In this document: positions 18,119 to 28,294 of the stretch, in pieces
Numbering within the stretch: position 1 is the stretch's first letter
How the letters are laid out: each line of letters opens with the position of its first letter
NCBI GenBank assembly: GCA_951813065.1
Contig: CATOTH010000006.1
Location: forward strand, 248,001-312,000
Length of the DNA: 64,000 nt
Reading direction: 5' to 3'
DNA from: an uncultured Bryobacterales bacterium
GTDB lineage: Bacteria; Acidobacteriota; Terriglobia; Bryobacterales; UBA6623
The notes under the pieces: generated by a model
The model's input: only the letters and a program-made list of their open reading frames with translations
What the model was told of the DNA's origin: nothing
Databases searched by the model: none
Program-made: the position numbers and the translations under genes

Positions 18119-19417
18119 TCATTGGTTCGCGTCGCGGGCACGCAACACGGACTTGCTGGGGTCGATGTAGAGCCAGCAGATGACCGACAGGAAGCATGAG
18201 CAGGCGATTAGGGCCAGCGGCAAATTCCAGCCGTAGGTGTCGATCAGGATGCCGTAACCAATGCTCATGACGACAGCTCCGAACTGGCCGGCTGTGTTCA
18301 TCGCGCCGCTGATCGTACCAGCCGCCTCCCGTCCCACGTCGACGCACACGGCCCAAGCAACCGGAAGCATCACGTCCGATGCCGCGAAACCCAGGGCCAG
18401 TACAATGCTTGCCGCAACGCGGTCTTGGATTGCAAGCGAGAGGAGCATGAGCAGCCCGGCTCCGCCGATACCGGTGATTCCGACGATCCGGCGGCCCCAC
18501 TTGAGCCCGATTCGGTTCACGAGCCTGTCGCTAAGCGAGCCGCTTCCCCAGTCGGCGCCTGCTGCGAGCAGGAAGGGCAGGGCGGTGTAAGCGGCAAGCT
18601 CGGAGCTTTCCCAGCCCTTTTCGGTAGAGAGGTAGCTCGCCGTCCAGAACAGGTACCAATTCGATGCGTAGCAGAAGAAGTGGTACATGCCGAGGATCGC
18701 CCAGAAGTTTCCGCTCCGAATGAGCCTTCCGAATGGAATGTGCGTGGTTCGCTCCGGTGGCGGCCCGATCACGGCGATCTCGGCGGCGTTGACATTCGGG
18801 TTGTCTTTTGGATAGTCCCGGAAGAACTTCCACCACCATGCCGACCAGAATATGCCCATCAAACTGAACGAATAGAAGATGCTGCGCCATCCCCAGTTGG
18901 AGATCAGCGGCAGGACCAGCAGCGGAGACAATGCGCCCCCTAGCCGTCCGGCCATGAATACGATGCCCTGGGCACGCGCCCGCTGTTCCGGCGGGAACCA
19001 GCGCGAGACTACACATGATGCATTCGGGTAGGCACCGGCTTCCCCGGCACCGAACAGGGCCCGCACCACCAGGAGTTGCCAGTAGCTGCTGACGACACCT
19101 GTCAATGCCGTGAATCCGGACCACCAGACGACGATGCGGGTGAGGACCAATCGTGGTCCGAACCGATCGCCGAGCCACCCTCCCGGAACCTCCAGCAGGC
19201 CGTACGCTGCAAGGAACGCGCTCAGGACCATACCCCATTGAGCATTCGAGAGATCCAAATCACGCTGCATCTCCGGCGCGGCGGAGTTGATGCAAACGCG
19301 ATCCAGGTAGGTGACAACCGAGAGCAGGAAGAGCCCGAGCATCACCTTGCTGCGAACATTGGACGGCTTGCCTGAGGCACCGGCCGGATTTGTCTCCGGG
19401 CTCGGCGGTAAGGACAA
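18119..19417 (-). CDS. MFS transporter (anion:cation symporter-like)
   Basis: The 432-residue protein has twelve hydrophobic segments. The ACS-type signature is visible: YLDRVCINSAAPEMQRDL, LLEVPGGWLGDRFGPR, and RALFGAGEAGAYPNAS with SRWFPPEQRARAQG. Such carriers import sugar acids and other organic anions. It is the last gene of a minus-strand run, 25 bases after the transaldolase, so co-transcription is likely. The start shown is a TTG with AAGGA upstream; the next ATG lies about 25 codons inside. Substrate is not deducible. Confidence 0.85.
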   Translation of the reverse strand: MSLPPSPETNPAGASGKPSNVRSKVMLGLFLLSVVTYLDRVCINSAAPEMQRDLDLSNAQWGMVLSAFLAAYGLLEVPGGWLGDRFGPRLVLTRIVVWWSGFTALTGVVSSYWQLLVVRALFGAGEAGAYPNASCVVSRWFPPEQRARAQGIVFMAGRLGGALSPLLVLPLISNWGWRSIFYSFSLMGIFWSAWWWKFFRDYPKDNPNVNAAEIAVIGPPPERTTHIPFGRLIRSGNFWAILGMYHFFCYASNWYLFWTASYLSTEKGWESSELAAYTALPFLLAAGADWGSGSLSDRLVNRIGLKWGRRIVGITGIGGAGLLMLLSLAIQDRVAASIVLALGFAASDVMLPVAWAVCVDVGREAAGTISGAMNTAGQFGAVVMSIGYGILIDTYGWNLPLALIACSCFLSVICWLYIDPSKSVLRARDANQ

Positions 19418-19442
19418 GAAGATATCCTTGGCTTCCGTGCGG

Positions 19443-20096
19443 TCAGGCCTGAACGACGAGTGTCTTGCGATAGTCGGCCAGAAACTTCTCCAGACCGATG
19501 TCTGTCAACGGGTGGTTGAACAGCTGATCAAACACTTTGAACGGCAGGGTGCAGACGTGAGCTCCGGCCAAAGCGGCCTCCTTGACGTGCAACGGCCCGC
19601 GAGCCGACGCGGCGAGCACCTCGGTGGGGTATCCGTAGTTGTCGTAGATCGCCACGATCTCCCGGATCAGTTCGGAACCGTCGTGTGAAATGTCATCCAA
19701 ACGGCCTATGAACGGGCTGATCAGGTACGCGCCGGCCTTTGCCGCAAGTAGCGCTTGGAGCGGAGAGAAACACAGCGTTACATTTGTTCGAATCCCCTCG
19801 CTCGACAGGGTAGCGACGGCCTTGATGCCGTCTCGGATGAGAGGGATCTTGACCACGACCGAGTCGTGGATCTTGGCAAGTGCCCGACCCTCGCGGATCA
19901 TGCCCTCCATGTCGGTGGCAACCACCTCGGCACTGATGTCACCGTCGAGGATTCCGCAGATGGCGCGAATCTGATCGTGGTGGTCGTGCCCCTCTCTTGC
20001 GATGAGAGACGGATTCGTGGTGACGCCATCGATGATCTTGAATTCAGCCGCCTTGCGGATTTCTTCCAGGTTGGCGCTGTCGATGAAGAGTCTCAT
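19443..20096 (-). CDS. Transaldolase / fructose-6-phosphate aldolase family
   Basis: A short 217-residue transaldolase of the TalC/FSA group. [23 protein letters not shown], the Schiff-base lysine in [25 protein letters not shown] and SPFIGRLDD are all present. It transfers dihydroxyacetone units between sugar phosphates or splits fructose 6-phosphate. The ATG has a strong Shine-Dalgarno (GGAGGA five bases upstream), as expected of a gene read from the TPR gene 62 bases upstream. Which of the two activities it has cannot be told from sequence alone. Confidence 0.9.
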   Translation of the reverse strand: MRLFIDSANLEEIRKAAEFKIIDGVTTNPSLIAREGHDHHDQIRAICGILDGDISAEVVATDMEGMIREGRALAKIHDSVVVKIPLIRDGIKAVATLSSEGIRTNVTLCFSPLQALLAAKAGAYLISPFIGRLDDISHDGSELIREIVAIYDNYGYPTEVLAASARGPLHVKEAALAGAHVCTLPFKVFDQLFNHPLTDIGLEKFLADYRKTLVVQA

Positions 20097-20158
20097 GAGT
20101 TCCTCCGTGCGGGTGCGGCCGCAAGCAAAATGACCCGACCTCCGGTCCGAGATTCAGG

Positions 20159-22288
20159 TCAGCGCTCGACGCTGTCTTTCGTCTTCGCCTTGGAGTCGCC
20201 CTCGACCATGGAAAGATTGAGATCGGAGAGCTTCCGGCGGAGGCCTTCGATCTCGTTCGGGTCGCGCTCGGCTGGAGCGGAACGCTTCCATTCCTCCAAA
20301 CCGCGCCTCCAGTGCTCTTTAGCGGATTCCACGCGGCCTTGCTTGAAGTAAACGTCTCCCAAGTGACTATGGATTATTGGATCGTTGCGGTACTGGCGCA
20401 AGGATCGTTCAAGGAACTTGACCGCTAGGTCGAGCTTGTTTTGGCGATAGTAAACCCAGCCAAGACTATCGAGAAAGGCACCGTTGTCGGGCTCAATGTC
20501 CAGTGCCCGCTGGATCAGGTCGTGCGCCTCGTCGAGATGAACGCTGCGATCAGCAAACATGTATCCGAGGTAGTTCAGGGCATCGGCATTGTTCGGGTCG
20601 ATCTCGAGCAACTCGCGGAACTTGGACTCTGCACGGTCGAACTCCTTCGCCCGCTCGTACAGCGACCCATACGCGAATAGCACGCTGATCCGGCCCCTGT
20701 CCGTTTCCACCAGCTTACTGGCCCGATCAATCGTCTTGGATGCAGTCTCGAACTGGCGGGCCCGTGCATATGTCTGCGCCATCGCCAACAGCACATCGAT
20801 GTCGGATGGCTCGTTCGTGAGAAGTTCCCCGATGACCTGAATGGATTCTTTGGTCTTGCCACGGTCGGCCAATATGCTTGCCAACAGCTCGACCAGCGTG
20901 AAGTCCTGACCGAATTCACCGACCGCCTTCCGCGCTTCTTGTTCCGCACGCGGATAGTCGCGGGCGGACCGCCACGTCTCGACAATCTGCGCTGCTACAT
21001 GGGGCTTGCTTTCCGGCACGAGGTCGCCAATCTCCTGGAAAGCGGCAATCGCCCCCTGAGTGTCGTCGAGATCGCGTTTCAGGAGACCGAGTCTCTCCAG
21101 CAACATCGCCCGCTGGCCTCGCTCCGAACGCGGGTATTCCGCACGGCGCGTGGATTCCAGAGATGCGCTGATCGCGTTGACGGCCTCCTCGGTCCGACCC
21201 TGCGCCTGAAACAAGTTGATGGCCTGCAGTTGCACTGGTAGCGATTCGGGTTCGAGTTCGCGAGCGCGCTCCAGCGCCTCCCAGGCCTTGGGGAAGTTCT
21301 CGCGACTGCGCTCGATCTGGGAAATCCTCAGCAAATACTCGGCCTTGCCCGGGTCCACAGCGAGCAAGGCTTCATAGTTCTTGAGGGCGGCGCCGAACTG
21401 TCGGGAAAGGAAGAGACTGTCAGCCAGTCGCTGCAGCACTCGCAGCACATCTTCGTTCCCGGTGCTTTGGGCAGAACGCGTCTGCAAGATCCTTGCGTAC
21501 ACGGCAGCCGCGTCGCGGAAGCGCCCGACCTGCTCGTAAGCGGCGGCGAGAGCTTCAAGGTTTCGCACGTCATCTCCGCCGGAATTGACGACTTCTTCCA
21601 GAGCGGTGATCCCGTCTCGCATCTTGCCGGCCTGCAGGAGCAGGTATGCCAGTTCGACCTTAGCGTCCGTCTGCCCAGGGTCGAGCTCAACGGCTCGTTT
21701 CAGGGACTGCTCGGCCTTTTCGAGTTCTTCCGTAGCGCGATACAGCGTGCCAACGCCGACATGGTTCTCGGGGTTGTCCGGCTCAAGCTCAACGAGCCTC
21801 TCGAACTGCTCGACTGCCTTCTGAAGCAATTCCGTGTCCACCACCCCCTGGGGCCCCTTCGAGGCGTAACTGTGGTAGATCCGCCCGAGCAGGCGGCGAA
21901 CCTCGACGTTGCCGGGATTCTCCGCGAAGACCTCTTCTGCGACGGCCACAGCGTCATCGAGCCGATTCGCCCCGGCATAGAGGTTGATCAACTCGACCCG
22001 GATCAAGGCGGAGCCGGGGTCGGCCGCGAGGGCGGCATTGTACTCTTCGATCGCGCGCTCGACATATTCCGGGCGCATGAACTGCTGCGCGAATTGATGG
22101 TAAAGATGGCCAAGGGCGAAGTGGTAGTAGGCTTCGCTACGTTTTTGGGCGGAGACCGCGCCATCCGCTGCCGACAGACTCGGCGTAGCGGAAACCGCTA
22201 GAAGTAGAGCGACGGTGATCCAGCGGAGGACGCGCCAGCGCACCCAACCCCTGAATCCTCCGGCAGGATCAGAAAAACAGAAAGCCAT
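20159..22288 (-). CDS. Exported TPR-repeat protein
   Basis: A 709-residue protein with a signal peptide (WITVALLLAVSATPSLSAAD) followed by about 16-18 tetratricopeptide repeats through residue 680, for example LIRVELINLYAGANRLDDAV, and DALNYLGYMFADRSVHLDEA. The arrangement resembles periplasmic or outer-membrane-associated TPR proteins that organise envelope complexes. It sits between a lipid A-type acyltransferase and a transaldolase. TATACT lies eleven bases before the ATG, so it may have its own promoter. No enzymatic domain is present. Confidence 0.85.
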   Translation of the reverse strand: MAFCFSDPAGGFRGWVRWRVLRWITVALLLAVSATPSLSAADGAVSAQKRSEAYYHFALGHLYHQFAQQFMRPEYVERAIEEYNAALAADPGSALIRVELINLYAGANRLDDAVAVAEEVFAENPGNVEVRRLLGRIYHSYASKGPQGVVDTELLQKAVEQFERLVELEPDNPENHVGVGTLYRATEELEKAEQSLKRAVELDPGQTDAKVELAYLLLQAGKMRDGITALEEVVNSGGDDVRNLEALAAAYEQVGRFRDAAAVYARILQTRSAQSTGNEDVLRVLQRLADSLFLSRQFGAALKNYEALLAVDPGKAEYLLRISQIERSRENFPKAWEALERARELEPESLPVQLQAINLFQAQGRTEEAVNAISASLESTRRAEYPRSERGQRAMLLERLGLLKRDLDDTQGAIAAFQEIGDLVPESKPHVAAQIVETWRSARDYPRAEQEARKAVGEFGQDFTLVELLASILADRGKTKESIQVIGELLTNEPSDIDVLLAMAQTYARARQFETASKTIDRASKLVETDRGRISVLFAYGSLYERAKEFDRAESKFRELLEIDPNNADALNYLGYMFADRSVHLDEAHDLIQRALDIEPDNGAFLDSLGWVYYRQNKLDLAVKFLERSLRQYRNDPIIHSHLGDVYFKQGRVESAKEHWRRGLEEWKRSAPAERDPNEIEGLRRKLSDLNLSMVEGDSKAKTKDSVER

Positions 22289-22315
22289 GCGCTGTGGCTA
22301 GTATACCCGGTCGGT

Positions 22316-23251
22316 TCAACCCTGCGAAATCCGCTCGTCTCCAGATCTACGCTCCGGCTGGGTTCGCCAGCGTTGGTGAATCCATAGCCATTGGTCCGGG
22401 TACATCCGGATACGATCTTCCAGAGTTTTCTGGAATCGTTGCGAGTTCGAGACAACGTCCTCAGCTGAACTTCCAGTCCGGATCAATTCGATCGCCGGTC
22501 CATACTCCACGACGTGGCGTTTTGCGGAGTAGTCCCACCGGGCAAACGCTGGTACGACTGCGGCGTTGGATCGCAGCGCTAGTTGGGCGAAGCCCTTGTT
22601 GGTCGCGGCGGACGATCCGAAAAAGTTGACGAACACCGCTTCGCTGGCGAGTGTGTTCTGGTCCGCCAGGATGCCGACTGTACCACTTCGTTCAAGGACC
22701 CGCAGCACCTCTCTCGCCGCACCGCGCTTCTTGATGACTCGATTACCGTGAGCTTCGCGCCGGCGAGTGACCAGGCGGTCCACCAACCCGTTCTCAATCG
22801 GCCGAACCATCACATGCAGCGGCCCGACAACGGCGCCGTGCGCTAGGGCCCCCAATTCCCAGTTCCCGAGATGTGCGGTGAGTAGCAGGACGCCTCGCCC
22901 CTTGGCCTCGCCGTCCCGGAAGTTCTCCAGTCCAACAAAATCAACGTGTTTCCGCACATCGTGGTCCGTCCAGTATGGAACCTTGGCAAGCGCGACCGCG
23001 ACGCGTCCGAGGTTGCGATAGACGTCTTGGCGGATCTGATGCCGAGTTCGGGAATTCAGCTCTGGGAATGCCCGGCAGAGGTTGCTTTCGGCGACGGCCT
23101 TCCATCTGGACATCAATGTTCCGGCGGCCAGACCGAGACGTTCCGCGACGCGCCAAGCCAGAGAGTGAGGGAGCACGCGCAAGAACTCCAGCAGCCCCCG
23201 AGCGAGCGCATGCTCCACGTGCCGCACAAAGAACTTGAAAATGCGGCTCAT
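22316..23251 (-). CDS. LpxL/HtrB-type lysophospholipid acyltransferase
   Basis: A 311-residue membrane-associated acyltransferase that adds a secondary acyl chain to lipid A or a related lipid. AESNLCRAFPELN, LLTAHLGNWELGALA (catalytic H-x4-E), GVLLLTAH, LADQNTLASEAVFVNFFG and WLWIHQRW are the family motifs in the right order. The ATG at 23251 (SRIFKFF) is chosen; a much longer frame exists upstream but overlaps the aldehyde dehydrogenase on the same strand. It supports a diderm envelope with a lipid A-like molecule. Confidence 0.85.
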   Translation of the reverse strand: MSRIFKFFVRHVEHALARGLLEFLRVLPHSLAWRVAERLGLAAGTLMSRWKAVAESNLCRAFPELNSRTRHQIRQDVYRNLGRVAVALAKVPYWTDHDVRKHVDFVGLENFRDGEAKGRGVLLLTAHLGNWELGALAHGAVVGPLHVMVRPIENGLVDRLVTRRREAHGNRVIKKRGAAREVLRVLERSGTVGILADQNTLASEAVFVNFFGSSAATNKGFAQLALRSNAAVVPAFARWDYSAKRHVVEYGPAIELIRTGSSAEDVVSNSQRFQKTLEDRIRMYPDQWLWIHQRWRTQPERRSGDERISQG

Positions 23252-23343
23252 GGCAATCGGACCCGGTACAGCTGACCTTGCCCAAAGCTGGGTACTGGCG
23301 CTGTCAGCTTTGGGGCCAAGCCGCACGCCACGAGGATCCTCTG

Positions 23344-24828
23344 TCAGGCCGGCATGGAAGTGTCGGCCGGGACTGGTCCAATTGCGGCTGGCGAGCCTCC
23401 GGGCCCGCCGAGCATTTGAAAGGATCGCGGCTGGTAGAGCCACTCTACGATGTTGCCCTCGTGCGGCTGGAGCCAGTCCAGCTTGGTGGTGGGAATGGAT
23501 CCGAGATTCAGCCTGTCGATGGACGTGGAACTGACAAGACGCTGTTGCAGGACGGGACTCTCCGTGATTCCCGTGCAGACCAGGGTGGGCCCGATTCGGC
23601 TGATCATTTCCGACTCGGGGCACTCGACAACGCTGACGAAGGGGAACATGAACTCCTTGTTGGCGAGAGGGTGGTCGGGGGATTCGCAGTGCACGACCGT
23701 CGGCAATAGATAGGAGCAATGGTCTCTAGTGATGGCGCGTGATCCCGCGCGGAATTCTGCGGTCACATCCGTCGCGCCGCCTTCGGCCAAGGCATCGTCG
23801 ATCAGCCCGGACACCGCCTCAGCCACGCCGCTCACGGTGAAGGCCGCGAGCGATGCCTCCGGGTCGCGCGGGTCTTTTGGGCCGACCTCACGGAAGCGGT
23901 TTGCCAGGGCTTCCGCAATAGCCCTGGCGTGGCGCGGGACCCAGATCGAGGAGGTGTTGATGCAACTGCGACCGCTATTCAGGAAAACGCTGTCAGCCAT
24001 CGTGTCCAGGTGGTCGGGCCAATTGTCGATCGCGTCGTCACCGATGAGAATCTTGCTGTAGCCCGGGCCATGCACCTGTATGGCCGGGTTGCCACTGTAG
24101 AGATCCATAGTGGCTTGGCCGCCGAACACCAGCGCTCTTCCGCAGCGTTGTGTGATTGTCTGGCCGACATCATGGCCACCGTGGTAGACGGCGACGGCTT
24201 CCCTGGGGATGCCTGCTTCAATCATTGCCACCGCCATCCGGTACGGGGTCCAGGGTTCTTGGGAGCCAGGCTTCAGGCACAGCCCGACCTGTAGTGGGAT
24301 GGCCGGAATCCAGAGTGTATGGACACCGGGGGAATTGCTCGGGAGCACCGCGCCGACGACGTCGGCCTGAGCCTGGTAGCTCAGCATCCTGCCGGATTCG
24401 TCGAGTCCGAAGCCAGTCGAAAGGATCTCAAGGTCCAAGCCGCGGGTGAGCGAGTCGAGGATGTTGCCCATCTCCCTGCATACGAACGCAAGCTTGTCCA
24501 TGTTGGCCCGGCACATCGCTTCGGGCAAGCCGGTCGTGGATGACTGCTGATGAACAAATTCTTCCGGCGTCTGGCTGCCGGACCCGAGCGGAAGTTCGGC
24601 ATCCATGAAGAGATCGCCGGCGCGTCGGATGTGTTCTACCAGACGGACAGGCGACTCGGACCGGAGCATCGCCCGCGCTCTCGCGGCGTGCTTGAGGTCG
24701 TGGCGCACCATCGCCGAGAGCACTTGGCTCACGTGGGCGACAGGCTCTCCAGTGTCGAAATGGACCGCTTCCACGAAGTCCAGACTCGCGTAGGGTTCGC
24801 CCCAGCGAAGGGCCGGTAGGTGGATCAT
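23344..24828 (-). CDS. Aldehyde dehydrogenase family protein
   Basis: An NAD(P)-dependent aldehyde dehydrogenase of 494 residues. The catalytic cysteine lies in LNSGRSCINTSS, and VGAVLPSNSPGVHTLWIPAI and LCLKPGSQEPWTPYR match the cofactor-binding core. It neighbours a Gfo/Idh/MocA oxidoreductase and a polyol-type dehydrogenase, consistent with sugar or polyol catabolism. Two ATGs, two codons apart, are available. The second (24828) has TAAACT exactly six bases upstream, with the first ATG inside the spacer, so the second is preferred. Confidence 0.85.
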   Translation of the reverse strand: MIHLPALRWGEPYASLDFVEAVHFDTGEPVAHVSQVLSAMVRHDLKHAARARAMLRSESPVRLVEHIRRAGDLFMDAELPLGSGSQTPEEFVHQQSSTTGLPEAMCRANMDKLAFVCREMGNILDSLTRGLDLEILSTGFGLDESGRMLSYQAQADVVGAVLPSNSPGVHTLWIPAIPLQVGLCLKPGSQEPWTPYRMAVAMIEAGIPREAVAVYHGGHDVGQTITQRCGRALVFGGQATMDLYSGNPAIQVHGPGYSKILIGDDAIDNWPDHLDTMADSVFLNSGRSCINTSSIWVPRHARAIAEALANRFREVGPKDPRDPEASLAAFTVSGVAEAVSGLIDDALAEGGATDVTAEFRAGSRAITRDHCSYLLPTVVHCESPDHPLANKEFMFPFVSVVECPESEMISRIGPTLVCTGITESPVLQQRLVSSTSIDRLNLGSIPTTKLDWLQPHEGNIVEWLYQPRSFQMLGGPGGSPAAIGPVPADTSMPA

Positions 24829-24962
24829 GGCCATAGTTTACCTAGCTGGGAACCGCTTGGGCCTTGCGCGAATCCAACTCAATTCCGGACCGCCGATGGC
24901 GACTGTCCGGATGCCCGGCGTCCAAGCCCGGGCGCATCGAGCAAATGACGGTCCTCGGCACG

Positions 24963-26225
24963 TTAGCCGAAGAAGTAATTGCCCTCGCGCTGGTTCCAGT
25001 AGACCTTCTTGTTCGATCGCAGCGACATGGTCGCCATGTGCCCCGTCACAGCCGCTTCGTGGCCGAGACGCGCGGGACAGTTCAACTCTGCGCCGCGCAC
25101 GATCCCGTCGACGAAATTCTTCAAATGATCGTTGGTCGCGTTTGTTTCGTTGAAGTCTTCCCGAGCATCGAAGTGCATCTCGGGCCGCGATGTTACCGCT
25201 TCGGGCAGGCCGCGGGCTTTTTCCGGATACACATTGAGGTAACGCAGGTTCATGATCTCCATGGCGCCCTCGCTGCCACAGATTTGCTCGCCGTAACCGT
25301 ACTGCGAAGTGCTGAACGCCGCGCTGTAGTTGATGTGGAAATGGTCGTCGTATTCGAATCCTGCTGTGATCGTGTCGGGTACCTCCCGGTCGTCCTGGGT
25401 CCAATAATGGATGCCACCGTTGCACATGACGGACTCGCAGTAGTGGCGTCCGGTGATCATGTGAATGGCATCGGTCTGGTGGACGAGCAGGTCAGTGGAA
25501 ATCCCGCCCGAGTAGTCCCAGTACAAGCGCCATTGGAAGTAGCGCTGCTTGTTGAAGGAGGTCGCCCTGGCGGGCCCCAGGAATTTCTCGTAGTCCGTGT
25601 TTCCGGGCTCCGCGTCCCTGGGAATGTTGTAACGCCATGCCGGCGATGTGAGTGCACTGTTGCGATACCAGAACGCGCGGGCATAAACGACCTTGCCCAA
25701 TACCCCGGAATCGTAGATCTCCTTGGCCTTCATGTAGAGCTTGGAACTGCGGCGCTGGGTGCCGACCTGAAAAAGCTTCCCGCTCTTCTCAACGGCTTCC
25801 AGGATCTCGAATCCTTCTTCGATCGTGTGGGAAAGCGGTTTCTCGCAGTACACGTGCTTGCCCGCCTCAAGCGCCGCGATCGCCATGTCGCGGTGGAGGT
25901 GCTCCGGCGTCATGATGACGATGGCGTCAAGTTCGGGATCCGCCAACATCTTGTAGTAGTCGTTGTATGTGTCCGGCGCGGTTCCCTGCTTGCTGATTAC
26001 GTCGTCCTTGCTCTTGGCTAGCCGCGGCTCGAACGTGTCGCAAATGGCCTTGATCGTGACATCGCCCTTGCCAACGTCCATCATCGTGGTGATGTGCTTG
26101 CCGCCCCGGTTTCCGAGGCCAGCCCAGCCGATTCGGACCTTGCTACCCATGGCCTGGGCTGTGAGGAGGGCGGGTGCCGCCAAGGCGGATCCTGCGAAAA
26201 GGCGCCTGGAGAGAGTGTGTGTCAT
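24963..26225 (-). CDS. Gfo/Idh/MocA family oxidoreductase with Tat signal
   Basis: A predicted NAD(P)-dependent sugar or cyclitol dehydrogenase. The N-terminus (TLSRRLFAGSALAAPALL) is a Tat signal, followed by the Rossmann start VRIGWAGLGNRGG, then AIVIMTPEHLHRDMAIAALEAGKHVYCEKPL, recognisable as the EKP motif. DYSGGISTDLLVHQTDAIH is typical of the exported group common in Acidobacteriota and Planctomycetota. ATG 26225 is chosen over a longer frame because of the Tat signal; TAGACT lies ten bases upstream. Confidence 0.88.
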   Translation of the reverse strand: MTHTLSRRLFAGSALAAPALLTAQAMGSKVRIGWAGLGNRGGKHITTMMDVGKGDVTIKAICDTFEPRLAKSKDDVISKQGTAPDTYNDYYKMLADPELDAIVIMTPEHLHRDMAIAALEAGKHVYCEKPLSHTIEEGFEILEAVEKSGKLFQVGTQRRSSKLYMKAKEIYDSGVLGKVVYARAFWYRNSALTSPAWRYNIPRDAEPGNTDYEKFLGPARATSFNKQRYFQWRLYWDYSGGISTDLLVHQTDAIHMITGRHYCESVMCNGGIHYWTQDDREVPDTITAGFEYDDHFHINYSAAFSTSQYGYGEQICGSEGAMEIMNLRYLNVYPEKARGLPEAVTSRPEMHFDAREDFNETNATNDHLKNFVDGIVRGAELNCPARLGHEAAVTGHMATMSLRSNKKVYWNQREGNYFFG

Positions 26226-26296
26226 GGTTTTCTTTAGTCTATGCGATTTGCGCATGCCAACGGCGCCGATGGCGGCTCTACCTGAAGCAGTGGGAA

Positions 26297-27325
26297 TCAC
26301 CATTCGATCAATGGCTTGATGACACCCTCGCGGTATGCCGCCATCATGTCGAATGCCTCCTGACCCTGCTCAATTGGGAACCGGTGGCTAATGATGTCGT
26401 CCGCGGCGATCGCGCCGCCCCGTATGAGATCCACTGCGTCGTGGTCATTGCCGTTCGATCGCTTTTGAACGTGTATCCGGGCCTCGCGGTCCAGTGCTGT
26501 CCAGAGAGCCAGCGGGACAGGCGCCGCCGACGGGATGCCCACTAGCACCATCCGCCCGCCGGGTCGCAGGCAGGCGAGTGAGGTGTTGATCGACTCGGCC
26601 GTTCCCGCCGCGTCGACGACGACATGTGCGCCACATCCAGTCAGGTCCATGACCGCGTCTACCGCCGAGTCCGAGCGGACGTCAACTGCCGCCGTTGCGC
26701 CCAGCGCCGTCGCGCGCTCCAGTCTGTGCGCAATCCTGTCCGCCGCCACGATCACTGACGCTCCTGACCTCTTCGCGATTGCGACGCCGATCAGGCCGAT
26801 CGGCCCGGTTCCTACGACCGCCACGGTTTCACCCATTCGCAGGTCGGCCAGTTCGTAGGTGTGCAACAGAACCGCGAGGGGCTCGACGAACGCTGCGTCG
26901 CCAAACGTCAAGGGCTCGGGAATCTCGATTAGGTTGCGCCTCGGCATGACGGCGTACTCGCGTAGAGCCCCCGGGATTTCCCTGCCCATGAACTCGTTCG
27001 CCAAGGCGAGATTCTGGCGGCCTGTTCTTGTGAATTCGCATTCGGCCTTGATCACAAGAGGCTCGACTGCGACCTTGGCGCCGTCTGCCAGGTCAGTCAC
27101 ACCCGGGCCGCATTCCACTACCTCTCCTCCGGGCTCGTGGCAGAGGACAGAGGGGTACTCGGTTTCGACTCCGGCGATCCCCCCCTCACTGAACATATGC
27201 ATGTCGCTGCCGCAGACACCCGTCGATCGGAGCCGGACAAGGACCTCGCCTGGTCCAGGATCCGGCGGGTCCGGCAGGATGCCCATCTCAAGCTTCTGGG
27301 GGGCGACTAGTTGCAATGCCTTCAT
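26297..27325 (-). CDS. Zinc-dependent polyol/sugar dehydrogenase (MDR superfamily)
   Basis: A 342-residue medium-chain dehydrogenase like sorbitol or L-idonate dehydrogenase. Cys in STGVCGSDMHMF and the GHE-equivalent CHEPGGEV supply the catalytic zinc site; VAVVGTGPIGLIGVAIAKRSGA is the NAD(P) fold. The structural-zinc Cys cluster seen in many relatives appears to be absent. The gene is adjacent to the Gfo/Idh and aldehyde dehydrogenase genes on the same strand, so the three may act in sequence. Substrate is inferred only as a polyol or sugar acid. Confidence 0.85.
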   Translation of the reverse strand: MKALQLVAPQKLEMGILPDPPDPGPGEVLVRLRSTGVCGSDMHMFSEGGIAGVETEYPSVLCHEPGGEVVECGPGVTDLADGAKVAVEPLVIKAECEFTRTGRQNLALANEFMGREIPGALREYAVMPRRNLIEIPEPLTFGDAAFVEPLAVLLHTYELADLRMGETVAVVGTGPIGLIGVAIAKRSGASVIVAADRIAHRLERATALGATAAVDVRSDSAVDAVMDLTGCGAHVVVDAAGTAESINTSLACLRPGGRMVLVGIPSAAPVPLALWTALDREARIHVQKRSNGNDHDAVDLIRGGAIAADDIISHRFPIEQGQEAFDMMAAYREGVIKPLIEW

Positions 27326-27376
27326 GCGGGGGGTGTTGACGCGCGGTAAGCGCCTGACGGCCAGAATCCATCATAG

Positions 27377-28261
27377 TCAAGCCTCGTCACGCCCGAATCG
27401 GCCGATGGCGCTGGTAAGAACGAACCCGCCGGTCACCAATCCAATAGCCGCGACTGCTCTGGCCAAGTCGGGGAGCGGCGGTCCGCCGCCGTCACTTTCA
27501 AAGGGCCAGAGCCCCAGCACGGCACCTCCGAGCAGGCCTAGCAGGAAACCGAGCGTTACCGCCCGCTGTCTCAGGAGGAGCAATCGGATCAGGCTGCTGA
27601 CTCCGACCACGGCCGTCAGGCATCCCAAAGCGAACGGCGCGAGGATGGCGAGCGGGTCAGTCAGCGTTGCCCACTGAGGTCCCTCCGCTGCCAGCAGCGA
27701 GTCCCTGGAATCTTCGATTGCCCCGAGAATCGTGATGTATTGTCCGCTCAGAACTAGCAAGTAGCCGCCGGACAGGCCGGGCAGCATCATCGCCGCGAAT
27801 GCTCCGAAACCGGCGAGGAACAGCACCAGGGTCGGGGCCTCGGCGGCCGGAGCTGCGGATGCCGGCGCGAGGCTCGTGGCAACCATCGCTGCCAACCCTG
27901 CGCCTGAACCGACCCACGTCCGTGCTTCGGGTTTCTCGATGAGCCTCCACAGGACGGGAATGCCCCCGAGCGTCGAGCCCAGGAACAAGCTGTACATCGC
28001 CCAGCGGTGTTCGACGACCAGACTCTTGACGAGCCCTGCCAGAAGCAGGATGACGAGGGCGGCCGAGCCGGCAACCGCCAACAGCAGTCCGACCGACTGA
28101 CGGTCCGGTCTCAGGGTGGTCACCCTTGCAAGCGCATCGACGCATTGCGGGTAGACTCCGGCAGCGAGCAGCATCGTGCCGCCGGACACTCCCGGAACGA
28201 GGTTCGCCAAGCCCATCAGGCCGCCGCCCGCCAGACTACGGATTACCTGGGCGCGTGGCAC
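27377..28261 (-). CDS. DUF368 membrane protein
   Basis: A 294-residue polytopic protein with the DUF368 signature GLANLVPGVSGGTMLLAAGVY near the N-terminus (cited as GLANLVPGVSGGTMLLAAG) and a second copy MMLPGLSGGYLLVLSGQY. Members of this family (PopT) have been proposed to flip polyprenyl phosphate back across the membrane. GTG 28261 has GGGAG close upstream and lies 33 bases after the EamA-like gene, so the two are probably co-transcribed. It has eight to nine hydrophobic segments. Confidence 0.85.
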   Translation of the reverse strand: MPRAQVIRSLAGGGLMGLANLVPGVSGGTMLLAAGVYPQCVDALARVTTLRPDRQSVGLLLAVAGSAALVILLLAGLVKSLVVEHRWAMYSLFLGSTLGGIPVLWRLIEKPEARTWVGSGAGLAAMVATSLAPASAAPAAEAPTLVLFLAGFGAFAAMMLPGLSGGYLLVLSGQYITILGAIEDSRDSLLAAEGPQWATLTDPLAILAPFALGCLTAVVGVSSLIRLLLLRQRAVTLGFLLGLLGGAVLGLWPFESDGGGPPLPDLARAVAAIGLVTGGFVLTSAIGRFGRDEA

Positions 28262-28294
28262 TGACTCCCGGCGACCTTCCTAGACGGCTCGGAA